Shown: positions 1 to 12,379 of the stretch, piece by piece
Position numbering within the stretch: position 1 is the stretch's first letter
How the letters are laid out: each line of letters begins with the position of its first letter
Origin: Penelope pileata
Lineage: Eukaryota > Chordata > Aves > Galliformes > Cracidae
Length of the DNA stretch: 64,000 bases
NCBI GenBank assembly: GCA_013396635.1
Contig: WBMW01005741.1
Coordinates: 748,039-812,038 of the forward strand
Direction of reading: 5' to 3'
Notes under the pieces: generated by a model
Told to the model about the DNA's origin: nothing
Seen by the model: the letters and a program-made list of their open reading frames with translations, nothing else
Databases searched by the model: none
Position numbers and translations under genes: made by a program

Positions 1-1340
1 TGCGGAGTGACAGCTGTGAAATTCCTGGATGACCCTGGGTTTGTTCCAGCATTAATTGTTCTTCCTTCTTTTTGGAGGTCAGGCCCTGCCACCGGTTGCC
101 AGCTCCTCGGAGAGTTGAGAGAAAAATGGAGACTAAAAGCTTAAAATGTGGTCCTCGCCTCAAAAAAAAAAAAGTGACTTGATAAAAATAGCCTCTTCCT
201 CCACCGTTGCTCTAATTCCTGTGTGACTCCAGGTCAGTTTTGCTCACTCAAGACAGAAAAGAAGTTTTTACCTTCTCTTTCTCTTGTTCACCACAGAGCT
301 CCAGGAGAGAGACCTGCAGGTTCTCAGCAGGATAGCTAACTAAAGTCTAAAGGAAAAAATGGGCTTCTTCTTGGCAATGAGGAGCAAATGCCCAAAGCAC
401 CAGTTTAATCCAAAGATCCTTGCTTAGGTCTCCTTAGCTGAGAATAAGACTGAAATGTGACCAGGAACTTAAATCCTTCAGCAAGGCACAGCAGGAATCA
501 CAGATTTATGAGGAACACAGCTGTATGCATCTCTTTCCAAAGAACTTCTTTGGGAAATTACCCTTCAAACGTTTAGGCCAACAAGAGACTTGCAAAGTCC
601 TTTATGACGTAAGGCTGCTTGCCTGAGGCACACAACGTGGCAGCATCACATTCCACCTGCACCTCACAATGCCAGCGCCTAGGGTAGTCTGTGCTTCAAA
701 GACAGGAACTCCAGTCACTCTACAGCCTTCTAGTTGCCACAGTCCAGTAAATTCTCCTTCTCTTTTCACTTCTTCTCAGGGGAGGATCTCTTCAGTTCAG
801 GGGATACTCTCCTTCCCCTGTAGGGTTTTGCAGTTTAAGAGGGTAAAGCGTGTCTCTTCCTCTTGTTGCTGTAATTGCTGTGAATGAGTGTTTCATAGGG
901 GGGTTGTTGTCTGCTCAAGGAACCTTTATAAAGAAAGGAAAAATTCAGATAAGCAGAAATGGGTTGTGGACTACATTAATGAAGTGTGCAAAATCTGCCT
1001 GCTCCAGCCTATCCCATGTGCAAGAAAAAAAATGCCCTCAGGTTTGCTCACTGCTAAGCTTGAACACACACATGTCTTCTTACATGCACATCTGCTTATG
1101 TGCACATCTGCACATGGGGTGTGTATTGGGGGCATCCCTCAGGGTCTCTACATGAAAGCCCTTCATCCCCAACAAAAGAGATTGCTCTTTCCGGGTGCCC
1201 CCCTCTCCTCCTTCCCTCCAGCTCCGCTGTCCAGGCTTGTTAAGGTTGCTGGATAGAAAGCACTCCTAACCACAGCCCAGGCTTGTGAAGCAGAAGGCTT
1301 GGCACCCAGGGAGATCTAGCACCTTCTCACCTCACATGCA

Positions 1341-1399
1341 GCTCTCATCTAGCATCACAAATTAATGCTCTCATCTCGCATGATGCTCTCATCTAGCTT
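1341..1399. repeat. Three spaced copies of a 15-base motif
   Basis: GCTCTCATCTAGCAT occurs at 1341-1355, again with one change at 1367-1381, and a third time with a changed last base at 1385-1399. The spacings are 26 and 18 bases, so this is a small degenerate tandem expansion rather than a satellite. No function is suggested. Confidence 0.75.
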
Positions 1400-4300
1400 T
1401 GTCTCCACTAACGTCTCTGCTGCCCTGCCTGAGAGCTTTGAGAGGGGGTTGTGCCGAGGGACAGGCAGAAATATGCCCTCTGTCACCCTGATCAGGGCTG
1501 CTTGAGAGAGGAGGAGAGATTGCAGGCAGGGCTCCCTGTGGGCTGCTGGCTGGGTGGGCACCGCAAGCCGGAGTGCCTATCAAATGCATCTTGAAACTGA
1601 GACCTTTCCCACTAGCAGTCGGTCAGCAGCCCGTGGCAGGTCCACTGTGGCAGGTCCCACTGCTGGTGTTGTCATCAGCCCCAGAGCATCCCGTGGGGAC
1701 AGCGTTCAACCCAGGTAGAAGAAATAGGGAAGCCGGGCTGGATCTTTGGGAGGTACCTCTTTCCCATTCTTTCCACCCCAGGTGCCTCCTCAGACAAACT
1801 AGAAACAGGGGAGGAGGGGACCAAAAGCCCTTTCCCAGTTAACTGTACAAGTGTACTAGCTGAGGGGCTTTAAGGGCAGCTGCCAGCTATAGTAAGACTT
1901 GCATGAAATTCAGAGGAGATGGCTGTTTGCATGTCAGATGAGGTAAGGAGAAGGGACTCACTGATGTATACAGAAATAGAAGTCACTGAACCAGCTGGGG
2001 AGAAGGAAATGTTGCTTACTCACAGGGAAAAAAAAAAAAGCCTGTGTGTAATGCTTTCCTGTTCTTCTCCTAGTCCCATTTTTTTCAGTCTTTCCTAATT
2101 GGCACAAGTCACCCCACAAGCATCCTGAGATTACCAGCTCATAAGGAATTGAAGCTCCCAGTGCCCTGGGAGGTGGTGGTGCCCGCTGCACAGGAGCTTT
2201 CCTAAAGCAGAAGGCTGACCCCAAAAGTGATGTGGAGAGGGATTTAAATCAACACACTGTCATTTGGAAACGTCCCACGCCCTGTGTCTCAGAATACTTC
2301 CACTGTCTCCTGCCCACATACTCGTAGATTGGGGGGCCCTGTTGCCCACTGCCCAGTGCCACATGCGCGTGGCCCCCACCATCCTGCCTGCACCATGGTC
2401 TGCACCCACCCTCCCTCCAACTGCGGAAGATGCAAGGGGAAAGCGAATCTAACCCAGACATGCACTGTGCTGGTCATCTCTGTCACCTCATTTCTGTTAC
2501 CTGTTCCTGGGGACTCTAAGGGTCCCTCTGCAGGGTCAGCTGGTGTGGCTGGAGGCTGAGAGTGGTGAGGGCTGAAGCCCGGGATGAAGCCAGAGTGAGA
2601 GACAGCAAGTGAAGTAAAAGCAGAGAACAAGCTCTGACTGCAGATGGATTTTGCCCCCTTCTGTCAGCATCCTGCAACAGACCTGAGCTGCTGCCTTGGG
2701 CTGGCTCTGCATTGCTGTGCTTGGTGCATTTGGCTGTACAGATGCTATCGACAGCCACTCACATCCTCCCCCCAGCCACTTGCTGGTTACAGGCAGGGAG
2801 GCCAGAGATTATGACTGTAGCCTTTGGGGAGCTCAGCATTAAAGGCAGACAATTGTGCCATAAACAACAGTATTTTGGTTTGAGGTCAAAAGATACAAGG
2901 CTAGGGCAGAGAAGCTGGTGGGGTTATGAGGAAAGAGAGTATCTGCTGGGGCAGAGGACTTATGTATCTGAGGAGTGACTGCCAGCAGCTGAACAGATCT
3001 GGGAAGATGTCGATTTATTTTTGCTCATCAGATCCACTTGTGAAATTGCTGCTGTCCTAAAAGCTGTCAGTGCCTGCATGTTGGCCTCACAGATACATAA
3101 AGGCAGGATGTTTCCACAGGCTCAGGCTCCTGATGGATAGCAGGAGGAAAGACAGAGTCACTAAAGTAATGCCTCCAATTGCACCAACCTCCGACCCTCC
3201 CCTCCCCTGCCTGCCCTATGTCTAACAGGCTGGCAAAGCTAGCTGTGGCCAGTCAGATTGCTTGGGATGCTTGATGGAAGGGGGCTCTGGAGCACTGGGG
3301 GAGCCAGAGAGAAGTGCTGAGAGAAGAGCGAGCCTGGGGTGGGTCTGATGTTAGGCAATTCTGCAGGCAGGTGGAATCTCCCCACCAGCCTGCCCGTATG
3401 GAATGCCTGGGGAATGGAATTTGTCAGGTCTCAGTTCCAGAGGCACACGACAGCTCTTCCTGGCATTGTGCTGTTCAGCATTAGTTCTAGCCTTTGGTAG
3501 AAAGGTTTTAGTTGCCTTATGAATAATCCCTTCCTCTTCAGTGAGACCTCTGCGCAGGCTTGGCGTGTGCTGCTGAGCAGCTACAGGGGAGACGGGTGAC
3601 TTCCCACTGTGACTGCAATCCATGCAGGCTCTGCAGCGTCCCAGAGCCTTCTTGTGGACATGCTTTCTGCAAGCAACATGTGAGGGGCAGAGAGCCACGT
3701 GAGGTGCAGTACTTCCATCAGTGTTTTGGTTCTTTGGTGATTGTGCAATTGGTGCTGTAACAACCATCTGATCAGCAGTGACATTTTGAATCCAAATAGA
3801 CCCAGGAAGACACGCTTCAGAGCTGTGTTGACCTCCTGCTCACATCCCAGCTGAAAAGCAGGTCTGCTGGGCTAACCCACTTATTTTCAGCCACTGTCAG
3901 GAAAGGTTCATCTCTGGAGTGCTCCTGAGCTCGCTGCAGGGCCCAGCTGGCATTAGCAGAAGTGAGGTGGAAATCTTAGAGGGAGCTTTGCCTTTTGCTT
4001 CCCCATGGCAATGTTGAATACCACCTGATCCCCACTGCAGCAAAAACACTGTCACTCTTTTAAATTGGGGCACAGGGTGACCCTGCCTGGCGGAGGCCAT
4101 CTGCGTAAGCCCAGGAAAAGGCATGGAGGCACACCCCAGCCTTCCTGGCATTGCAGCAGCAGACTGGTATCCAACTGTCACAGAGCATCTTACAGTGCAT
4201 TGCTCCATTTCCTTTTCCTCCTGTTATTCTGCAGTTATATATGGCCTTTGTATCTCTTGGCTGCAGCGCAGGCCAGGCGTGGGCAGCTCACCAAGGCACC

Positions 4301-4819
4301 TGTTCCTGCATTGTTCCCAGTCTCTCTGTGTTATTTACTTTCCCCATCTTCCTGTTTCATAAAGGCAAGAGATACAGGGCACTGGGTAAAGCACCTAGCC
4401 TTCTGTATGCAGACTGTATCCACACAAGGCCTGGCAAATCCTGATCAAACTCTAGTGATGAGCATCTCTCTAGGTTGGCCAGAGTGGGAAGAAAACAACT
4501 GTACCTGGAATCATTGGCTCTGTTTTCCCTCAGTGAAAACTGCACCTAGTGCAGGCTGCATTAACACCTAGAAGAAGAGATGTCTGCATCCCTCTGCCCT
4601 CCTGCTCGACAGTCTCACAGTTTGCCTGCTGCCTGGATCCAGGGGTACCAGAGCCCAGGGATGGCAATCTCCCTGCCTGCCAGAGCTGGGAGCTGGTGCC
4701 TCCTGATGTCCTGGCAAGAGCATCTTGTGGCTGCCCTGTTGTTTTCCCAAGCAGCTGAGGGTGGCACCTGTGACTCTGGGAGGGAAAGCTGGACAGATTT
4801 TTGAAGTGCTAATGATGAT

Positions 4820-4845
4820 TAGTTTGTCTAAGCTAGCACAAACTA
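4820..4845. repeat. Short inverted repeat (8-bp stem)
   Basis: TAGTTTGT at 4820-4827 is the exact reverse complement of ACAAACTA at 4838-4845, with a 10-base loop. Two further pairs can form if one base is bulged. It sits in unique sequence; a hairpin this short is common by chance. Confidence 0.6.
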
Positions 4846-5892
4846 TCAGTAAGCTTGAAATGTTAATCAGGAGAAGGGCCTAGTGCTGAAGAGCTGCAGA
4901 GTGAGAAATGAATAGGGAAGCCAGGGGAGAGCAAGGCTGGAGATGCCGAAGTGGGGATTTGACACAAGTATTTTCAGCTGCTCAGTTCTGTGCTCTGTGA
5001 GTAGGATGGATGCCTTCCTCTTCTGAATGCCTGAAATACCTCACTTCACTTGCAGGAACACTCCAGTTGTGAGGAACTTCATTCTGCCTGCACAGGATAG
5101 CTTCCTTGGGGATTGCTCCCCAGATCCTCCTCTTCCTCTGGGGAGCAACCCTGCAGCCTGCTCCCATGACTTCCCATGAACTTGCCCTTTTATCCTTACA
5201 CTGCCGTTTTCTGCTTGCTTATGTTGGTGTGTGTTTACCTAGCACAGTCCTGCAAGATACTTGCACACACCTGATGTCAGACAAACCACTGCCACGCAGG
5301 CTGCACTTTTCCTGTAAACTGCATGGATGGGTGGACTCTGATAAACACTATAAATATGTGCACTGCAAAAATATTTACAGATATTCTCCTCTCTCTTCTC
5401 TCTCCTTTTCCTTTTGTAGATACCCGTGCATCTCCATATATTTATCTCACATTTGCACTTGCTGTGCATGCCTGTGCTATCTTACACTCACCTAGACATA
5501 GAGGAAGATCTTCTTCAGAGAACATTGCCATGTTGTGCTGGCACTTCCAGCTCCCAGATCTTCTTAGAATAGCGTTGCTGTTTGCACACATCTCTTGCTG
5601 GAGTCTCCTCACCAGTGAGTGGGTTAGAGAGGTGCAGTAATGGTGTCCACTCATGACAGTGCATCCTGGTGCTGCGTAGATGCGACTCTCTTTACCTGCT
5701 CACAGGAGCAGGTGCCAGGTGCTCCTGTTCCATTCTTTGGGATGGTTGGTAGGCTCCATGGAACAACGTATGCAATAAAAAAAGGAAAAGGACAAGAGAA
5801 AGAAAAAGAAATGTGTCATTTCATAGCTCTCCAAGCACAGACATGCCTAACTTCCTGCTTAAGGGACTGAGCAGTACAGCTCACCCAATTAG

Positions 5893-6600
5893 TCAGGAAC
5901 GTAAGAACTGCCATACCAGGCAGAACCAAGGATCCATCTAGCTGCCTGTCCCCCATACGTCTCCCAAACTGACCTACAGCAGAAGCCAAGAGACAAATGT
6001 AAGTGTGGTGTAGGCATGCAATGATGCCTCTCTGTTACACTCTCTGAGCCCCCAGGTATCCTGCAGTGCCTGCTCTCTGCTGGGTGGTTCATGGTCTGAG
6101 CTGTGATATGCCCCCAGACCCTGCCCTGTCCTGTGGCAGTGAGTTCCACCGCTGAAACATGCTCTGCCTGCTTTATTGTGCATTTACTCATCACCTGTCT
6201 GCTTCACGTGGTTCCCATTGCTTGTAGTGGAAGAGGCAGTGAATGGTCTTTCTTACTCTTTATGTTGCTCATGATCTTACATTTCCATCACATTTCTTCT
6301 CAGTTGTCTATGCTGTAGCCTGAAGAAACCTGATTTTTTTTGCGATGGGGAGAAATACCCAAACTAGGATAAGCTTGAAGTAGCCCCCCAAGCATCCTTA
6401 GCCCTTGGCACATTGCACAGCTGGTAGCTTCTCCTTTAACTGGTACCAGAAATCAACCTGGTAGTGACTCTTGAAGCACCGTATTCAAGTCCAAAAGGAG
6501 CACTCGTGTAGTCTGTCTGCCTTTTGTATACTGAGGATATTAATATCCTGTATCTAGCACTCCACCAAAAAGGCTTTCGAAGAACATCTGTTCACTGCAT
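5893..6600 (-). mobile_element. Ancient CR1 LINE relic, reversed
   Basis: The minus strand carries a badly decayed CR1 3' region. The block near 5900-5950 (GTAAGAACTGCCATACCAGG and the following GGATCCATCTAGC) corresponds to the 3' terminus of an old CR1 type that I know as very common in turtles and crocodilians, read in antisense. Further blocks follow in the expected order: a GTGGCAGTGAGTTCCACC block at about 6134-6152, the CATGATCTTACATTTCCATCACATT stretch in two parts near 6268-6295, and CACCGTATTCAAGT near 6478. These are matches recalled from the family, not an alignment. Boundaries are approximate, especially at 6600. No coding frame survives. Confidence 0.6.
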
Positions 6601-8399
6601 TTCCTGTATTCTTGCTCATTTTCATGACTCAGGCCCTTGAGCTGTTCCGTTTGTGCCAGCCGGCAGCACCATCCCAGGCACTATACCCCTAGAGGAGGCT
6701 GGCACCCCACAAACCCCCCAGATTTAATGCAGCTGGGGGACTGTGGCCTGGCCTCAGCCAGTCCTGTGATGTGCAGGGTCTCAGCCTTTACTCTTGGAGT
6801 GCATATTCCTGAATATGTGCTTCTGTGAAGGAGATAACTGGGAGATGTTATCAAAGCATCTGGCAAGGCTCCTGGCCTTGGTGCAGCTAGGTAATTATTT
6901 GCATCCCTGGCACCTTGGGATTGCCACCTTCTGCGTCCGTCCTTTTGCAGAGGAGCAGTTCTGCAGTCAGCTGCACAGTGTAATCACATCAGTGGCCATT
7001 AGGATTAGCTCTGATCTTTACGAGGGAAAATCCGGTTGCAGTAAGCAGCTCAGACAAGATGGAGAGAGCTGCAGAGCTCCCATCTTGGAAACTGATCGAC
7101 AGATAAGGAATTCCACTAAAGAGCAGCACAGAAGTGAAAGCAATAATAATAATTAATCTTCTTAATCAAGTAATCTTTTCACACTAAGCAGAGCTTTTTC
7201 TGAGTTTAGCCCCACATGTTACAGTATAACAAACAAACCGCTTCAGTCAATGGACAGACACATTTTCCTGTAACAGGCTTTGCATCAGAAGCTTGCAAAG
7301 GAGCCAGGTACCAAGATTCAATGTAGCTGTCGTTCCTAAGCGTTCACTGAGTCACTGGTAGGAGTGCGCTTCAGTGAGAGCTGCCCAACAGAAGATCGCC
7401 ATGATTTTTGGTTCATGTACTGTGCTCACCTCATGCACCCGCCGCTTGCACAGCTCCGCTGTTCCCTCTCATCAGAAGTGGCTCAAGTTTTCCAGAGCAT
7501 CATGCAAAATCTTCCAGTGCCGAGATGTAGTCAGCACAACAGTACTCCTGACTTTGTCTCGCTCCCTGGGGACAGTCTTGCAAACCAAAGCCATTTGTGT
7601 TAATGTTCGCAGCAAGCGAATAAAATGGGCCACGAACACCATCAAAACAAATCTGCTGTTTATATTTGAATGACTGTTTGGTCATGCTCTAATAGCAATA
7701 ATCATCAGCAGTAGCAGCAGGGAGCCAGCATGCACGTTAACTGCATTACGTTTTCATTTGACATGAGTAATTGTAACATTCTGTGAAGTTGTTCTAATAG
7801 TTACGAGACACTTGTTGGTCCATGAGGTGGGAAGTGGGAGAAGGCCAAATTAAGGTAGTTTGCCTGACCCTCAGTAACAAATTGCCTCACTGTCAATCTG
7901 TAATGTAGTAGAAGTACTTCGACTGCCGATGATTATTTTGAAACTATATTTAAGGCGCATTGGCAATTTCCTCTTCTGCATGAATACATAGAACGATTGG
8001 AGATGGCCCCAGCCAGGAACCTGGTATCTGAAGGCTGGATGCAGTGGCTGGGTCTGGTTTATAGCTTTTCTCTGTTCCAACATAAATGAAAGCCCCCGTA
8101 TCAAGCCACTCCCATGTTTTGTAGAGGAAGGGCAGAAATCAATTATGTTAAAAAAAGAAAATTCTCAGCTAGTAAACAGACTGAGTCTCCAGTCTAGTAA
8201 TGCTCTGTAGGGCCTCCTTAGGTCTTGGCCTGGACTGAAAGTTGAGACAGAGCCATTGATCATATCACTGGGGGTTCGCTCTCAGAATCTGAGGTCCACT
8301 GGCTCTGAGGTGGGAGTGCCCGTGTCACACTGAGAGGCTTCAGCTGAAGGCTGAAGTTGAGCCCAGGGGCTCTGTTTCAAACCCATCTCTAATCAGCAC
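6601..8399. other. Unique non-coding sequence
   Basis: No gene or transposon is recognised. A run of four AAT units lies at 7142-7153, next to several TAAT cores (7150-7175), and another AT-rich patch with TAAT cores lies at 7690-7790. These patches look like possible conserved non-coding sequence but cannot be proved so from one genome. All open frames are under 125 codons and unrecognised. Confidence 0.55.
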
Positions 8400-8421
8400 T
8401 GGATGGTCATCTTTCTCCAAG

Positions 8422-8912
8422 CAATTGGAAGAGAAGAAGGTTATCAGGAGTAGTCAGCATGGATTCACCAAGGGGAAATCGTGCTCGACCAACCTGGTGG
8501 CCTTCTGTGATGTCACAGCTGGCTGGGTAGGTGGGGGAGAGCAGTGGATGTTGTGTTCCTTGGCTCCAGCAAGGCGTTTGATGCTGTCTCCCACAACATC
8601 CTGATAATGAAGCTGAGAAAGTGTGGGACAGATGAGAGGACGGTGAGGTGGGCTGGGAACTGGCTGACTGGCCGAGCTCAGAGGGCTGTGACCAGCGGCG
8701 CAGAGTCTGGTTGGAGGCTGTAACCAGCGGTGTTCCCCAGGGGTCGGTGCTGGGCCCGGTCTTGTTCAACATCTTCATCAGTGACCTGGACAAGGGGATA
8801 GTATCCACCCTCAGCAAGTTTGCTGATGGTACAAAGCTGGGAGGAGTGGCTGACACGCCAGAAGGCTGTGCTGCCATTCAGCGAGACCTGGACAGGCTGG
8901 AGAGTTGGGCAG
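8422..8912 (+). pseudogene. CR1 ORF2 reverse transcriptase fragment (dead)
   Basis: Two frames carry RT sequence. The frame starting at 8422 encodes the block with QHGFTKGKSC and TNLVAF, which lies at the start of the CR1 RT domain. After frameshifts and stops near 8530-8640, a second frame encodes GVPQGSVLGPVLFNIFISDL and then FADG at 8819-8830. In active CR1 elements the catalytic motif is FADD, so the second aspartate is replaced by glycine. With the frameshifts this copy cannot encode a working enzyme. The frame is still open at the gap. Confidence 0.88.
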
Positions 8913-9029
8913 NNNNNNNNNNNNNNNNNNNNNNNNNNNNNNNNNNNNNNNNNNNNNNNNNNNNNNNNNNNNNNNNNNNNNNNNNNNNNNNNNNNNNNNN
9001 NNNNNNNNNNNNNNNNNNNNNNNNNNNNN
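8913..9029. other. Assembly gap (117 N)
   Basis: A run of 117 undetermined bases inside the CR1 element. Its true length is unknown. Confidence 0.99.
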
Positions 9030-9362
9030 GCCAATCAATGTCTATAAATATCTGAAGTGCAGGAGGCAAAGGGATGAGGCCAGACTCTTTTCAGTGGTGT
9101 GTGGGGACAGGACAAGGGGCAATGGCCACAAACTGGAGCACAGGAAGTTCCACACCAACATGTGTAAGAACTTCTTCACGGTGCGGGTGACGGAGCACTG
9201 GCACAGGCTGCCCACGGAGGCTGTGGAGTCTCCTTCCCTGGAGATATTCAAGACCCATCTGGACGCCCACCTGTGTGACCTGCTGCAGGGAGCTGCTTTG
9301 GCAGGGGGGGTGGACTCAATGATCTCTAGAGGTCCCTTCCAACCCCTGTGATTCTGTGATTG

Positions 9363-12300
9363 TTATTCTCTAAATTAAAAAAAAAGCCAGGCACCTAATG
9401 AAGAGGTCTTTGCACACTTAGACAAGCTGCAGTCAGGCCCCAGAGGTCTCTGCCTTGGTGCCCTCCCTGCTGCCCTCCTTCTCCTGGCTGGCACATCACT
9501 CAGCATCACCTCGGGGTGACCTCCTTGCTCAGCACCATGAGGCTCTGGCTCACGTTCACAGCAGGACTTAAACAGAGTAGAATGAGGCTCCGATTACAGT
9601 TCTAACGAGGATGAAATTCCCGATTCCCGTCTCGTGCTGAGATCCCAGCTGTAGGAATTTATCAAATTGTTACAGCCATGCTGATGCTTGCTTCTCGTTC
9701 TGCCATGGCCTCTGCAGTGCCTGCAAATAACGGAGTGCTCCTTGCCCAACCAGGCCAGGCGGCTCTCTCACCTGGCAGCGAGCAGTCATTTTGTTCACTC
9801 ACCTGTGCTGGCATCAATGCTTTCCTGATTGCCCCTATTAGGCACATTCCCAAACACATACCAGCCTCTTGCTGGACTGTGAAGGGTCTTACAGACCAGG
9901 AGGAGAGTTCTGAAAAGACCCTAGGAGAGTGTTTCCAAGGATCCAGCTTCAGCTGTTTCCAGCTTTCCTTGTTTCTGCTCCAGGATGAACCCAAACCCCT
10001 AAGGCCAGTCTTTGCTCACATCTTAGCTTGGTTCTGTACAGGGCCAAGACCTGGACTAACCCCAGCCAGCACGTGCTCCCTCCAGCTGTGCTCTGCAGCA
10101 GTCCAGACCAACTCAAAGCATCCTTGTGCTCAGCTGGTTGTGGATGTGTCCTGCACCTGGCCTCTGGACCCGGTGGGACTGAGTAGTTCCTTTATGTTTC
10201 CACTGTCTTCTTCCCCTTGAACTGAGCCTGTGTACTCAGTTTGGCCGTGTCTGGTCGGTCCTTTCTGCTCCGCTGTTTTCCATGCCATTTCATCTCATAT
10301 GGGTTTCTTTCAAGTAGTTCGTAAGGGATGCTGAGGCTGCCCTGTGTGCTCCCAGTGCAGCCAGAGCCTGCTGAAATCTGGCACGGAGGAGAGAGGAGGA
10401 GAGAAGAAATAAAGATAAGTGAAATGAAGTCGGAGAACACGGTAAGGAGTTGGCACAGGTGTTTTCCATATAGGGCCAGGCGGCATTTTCAGGCGGCAGC
10501 AGCACGTGGCGAACATCACTTTGCATATGAAAATCTAGTTAAGCTAACGAGGTCCTTAATTAGGGCTTTTATTATCTTTTAATTCTTTGCTTAAAGGAAA
10601 GTGATTACAAAGCTCATCTTTATGATACAGCAAACTAATCTTTCATTTCTGAAGTGTTTTCTTTGCTTTCCTTCCCTTGCCACAATAATGAGGAAAGAGA
10701 GAGAAAAGGAAGGGGGGCACAGAAAGGGAAACAAAGCCTCGAGAAAGAGACCACGAAGCAGAGCGTTTGAACCTGTATGCTCCTGCAGTAGCGTTGCAGT
10801 GCAGATCAGAAAGAGCCTCAGGAACCTGTGACTCAGTAGCTGGGAATGACGGGGCGAGCAACACAATATGCACAAAGCCCAGAAGCACAGAAGGCCGTGG
10901 GCTCTTGCTGCAATATCTGCACACCTCTGCCCAGCACAGGGCCCACTCTCCATCAGTGCTGCTGGCAGCGACTCTTCACCTGCAACCCAGCCTGCTCCAT
11001 GCGTTACAGTCCCCTAGGATGGCTCATAGAAAACCCCTCAAACAACAAAGCGGAGTGACTGGGGCTGTAGGGCTCGTGTTTGCTCTTTTGCTGAGTGCCA
11101 TAGACCTGCACAGCTTATGAAACTGCAGGGTGCATGGGGCTGGTCAGAAACAACCGCACACTGGGAAGCTCTGCCAGCACCCCCTCCTGCCCTGTACCCC
11201 AGCGCTGGCTTTCCCAGCCCAGGGCTCCCCACAGCAGCTCTCCCAGTGCATTTCAGCCCTAATGGTCGGTAGCCTTTACGTTGTTATGGGTTTCTTACAG
11301 ATCTTACAGGTGATAATTTTATCCCATCCTGTTAAACCCACTAACATACAGTCCTGGGCTTCACACAGAGAGCATTTAATCCCTTCAGTTTTAATTTATT
11401 GCACACCCCTAGTTATCCCTATCCTGAGAGTCTGACAAATGGCTGACACATTTTTTCTGTCTTTCATGTTGTAGACTTTTGTTGAAAACCACTAAATTCC
11501 TGTTTCTTGTGAACTCTGGCAACTTTAAACCTTGGTTGCTGCTTCCCCTCACCTACCTCTGGAGGCACGATACATTATGGCCTGAAGCCATATCCCCTAA
11601 TTTTGTGATCGTGATAGATCTCTCCAGCTAAAGAGTGTGAGGTGGGGTCAGCTCCCTGACAGTGGGAAGCCCAGGAACCTCCTGATGTGAGCTGCACAGG
11701 GCGGGTTTCGGGAGCCAGAACTGACCGGCTGCCCTGCTGCAGCACACAGATCCCTACCATGCTGGTGGAGTAGTCCCTTGGACATCATACCAGAATGAGG
11801 CACTGATCATCTGTTGCCATTCCCATGAAAGCAGGGATGTTAACATCAACATCTCGGTCAAATTCTGATACAAATCATTACATTCTACTTGCTGAATTCC
11901 TCCTCTTTGCGCTTAGAATTTTCCTTTCGCTTCTCCTCTTTTTTTTTTTTTTTCTGGACTGCTTCAGCACTGCAAAACAATTGCTGCATCCCGCGCCACA
12001 GATAGCTGCATTTCGATTTTCACTGATGTGATCTTTACTGTATGTCTTGAATATATCAGAAAACACAGTTCGGTGAAATACCATCCACTTCTCGTTATTG
12101 TGATAGCAATGTTTGGCATGCAATTTTTAATTCAATTACAACCCAAATTAAAATAAGGGAGATTTTTTAAACCTTCAGCTTTCAGCCTGGAACACAGCTG
12201 TGCCTTGGACAGTGGGCATCACAGCAGTTTGTACCTTTGCAATCTTTTTCCCTGGTAAAAGAACATCAGCTTTATCTATGAAGTTGTAGATGATGCTGAA

Positions 12301-12379
12301 GACAAATGGGCTGATTTTGCAAGGTGCTTACTGTCTGCATTTCCAATTCAAGCTAATGCTTAGTATCTGTGAAAATTAG
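9363..12379. other. Unique non-coding sequence with purine tracts
   Basis: No host exon is recognised. The A run after 9375 belongs to the downstream edge of the CR1. Purine-rich tracts occur at about 10386-10428 and 10689-10755, and a T run of 15 lies at 11939-11953. The 180-codon frame at 9678-10220 has no recognisable domain. Part of 11800-12379 may be the lost 3' part (integrase side) of the Gypsy relic that follows, but I could not find integrase motifs in it. Confidence 0.5.

Larger units (their letters stand above)
1..5892. other. Unique non-coding sequence, no gene recognised
   Basis: No transposon family or host exon is recognised in this stretch. The open frames are short and none resembles a known protein; the longest, 168 codons at 4065-4571, has low-complexity composition. 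Visible small structures are A runs of 12 at 162-173 and 2028-2039, two copies of TGCACATCTGC at 1085-1095 and 1101-1111, a triplicated 15-mer at 1341-1399, an inverted repeat at 4820-4845 and a purine-rich tract at about 5777-5812. GC content is moderate and no CpG island stands out. Confidence 0.6.
8400..9362 (+). mobile_element. CR1 LINE, 5'-truncated, interrupted by an assembly gap
   Basis: A CR1 non-LTR retrotransposon in plus orientation. From about 8400 it encodes part of the RT domain of ORF2, and from 9030 to 9362 it shows the terminal part of ORF2 plus the 3' UTR, ending in GATTCTGTGATT. The 3' part is close to the copy at 62170-62502 and clearly of the same subfamily. CR1 copies are normally 5'-truncated, as here. 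The 117 N bases at 8913-9029 fall between the RT catalytic region and the 3' region, which in an intact element are several hundred bases apart. Either the gap is undersized or the copy has an internal deletion. Confidence 0.93.

Noticed and set aside
4065..4571. Open frame of 168 codons
   Set aside because: Composition is leucine- and serine-rich like random translated DNA, with overlapping frames of similar length; no domain.
8905..9351. Open frame across the first gap
   Set aside because: It is open only because undetermined bases were translated as X; the real part is CR1 ORF2 end.
9678..10220. Open frame of 180 codons
   Set aside because: No recognisable domain and no supporting signals.
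11820..12379. Integrase domain of the Gypsy relic
   Set aside because: I translated the minus strand and found no zinc-binding or DDE-type motif.
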